Assembly (NCBI GenBank): GCA_003171235.1
Contig: PMYM01000190.1
Span: forward strand, 1 to 12,767
DNA length: 12,767 bases
Direction: 5' to 3'
From: Phycisphaerales bacterium
GTDB lineage: Bacteria; Planctomycetota; Phycisphaerae; SM23-33
Positions 12,716 through 12,767 of the stretch are shown piece by piece. Below the pieces are notes generated by a model. That model made no database searches, was not told where the DNA came from, and saw only the letters and a list, made by a program, of their open reading frames with translations. The position numbers were made by a program, and so were the translations under genes. How positions within the stretch are numbered: position 1 is the stretch's first letter; every line of letters begins with the position of its first letter.

Positions 12716-12767
12716 GGTGGCACAGGTTTTCAACCTGTGCCCGGAGGAACAGGTTACAAACCTGTTC
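12716..12767. repeat. Twin-hairpin dispersed repeat, GCACAGGTT family (runs to window edge)
   Basis: Two perfect 9-bp stem-loops lie 6 nt apart. The first is GCACAGGTT/AACCTGTGC (12720-12740, loop TTC) and the second is GAACAGGTT/AACCTGTTC (12747-12767, loop ACA). They are preceded by GGTG (12716-12719). This is the intact version of the element at 222-273 and may continue beyond the window. It lies upstream of the leuD promoter, so it is probably the 3' end of whatever gene lies to the right. Confidence 0.85.

Overview
The window looks like ordinary chromosome from a GC-rich bacterium. The best guess is a planctomycete-type organism, probably Phycisphaerae-like. This rests on the gene repertoire, on a plant/Chlamydia-like LeuD, and on the intergenic repeat families, whose spurious translations I recall from planctomycete-like genomes. 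The taxon is inference. Fourteen protein-coding genes are supported. I see no rRNA, tRNA, CRISPR array, insertion sequence or phage gene.

Layout. (1) 1-329 holds no convincing gene, only a twin-hairpin repeat. (2) 330-4258, minus strand: a four-gene envelope operon, read right to left as a zinc-ribbon/FxLYD-like membrane protein, a rhomboid protease with a helical C-terminal extension, and two polytopic membrane proteins. (3) 4474-6245, plus strand: hypoxanthine phosphoribosyltransferase, a PH-domain membrane protein, an intergenic inverted repeat, and a DJ-1/PfpI-family protein. (4) 6263-6988, minus: a YggS-type PLP-binding protein, divergent from a secreted HEAT-repeat protein (7091-8443) followed by a small, lower-GC membrane protein (8459-8743). 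(5) 8852-12645, minus: leuD, a DUF167 protein, a methyltetrahydrofolate methyltransferase (AcsE-like) and a 2Fe-2S/ASKHA corrinoid-activation protein. The last two point to corrinoid-dependent C1 metabolism (Wood-Ljungdahl methyl branch or a methyltransferase system); the corrinoid protein and CODH/ACS are not in the window.

Two patterns are not explained by the gene list. First, almost every repeat or hairpin element starts within about 60 nt after a stop codon. They belong to at least three families plus one octamer array, and two of the families share a twin-stem-loop architecture. They resemble REP/BIME-like 3'-end elements. Second, four genes (hpt, yggS, the HEAT gene and the ASKHA activator) have a -35/-10 pair whose -10 box ends only 6-9 nt before the ATG and no visible Shine-Dalgarno, which predicts leaderless or near-leaderless mRNAs. 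Most operon-internal genes, and leuD, have a recognisable Shine-Dalgarno.

I found no convincing new defence or mobile system. The least explained gene group is the minus-strand envelope operon at 330-4258.
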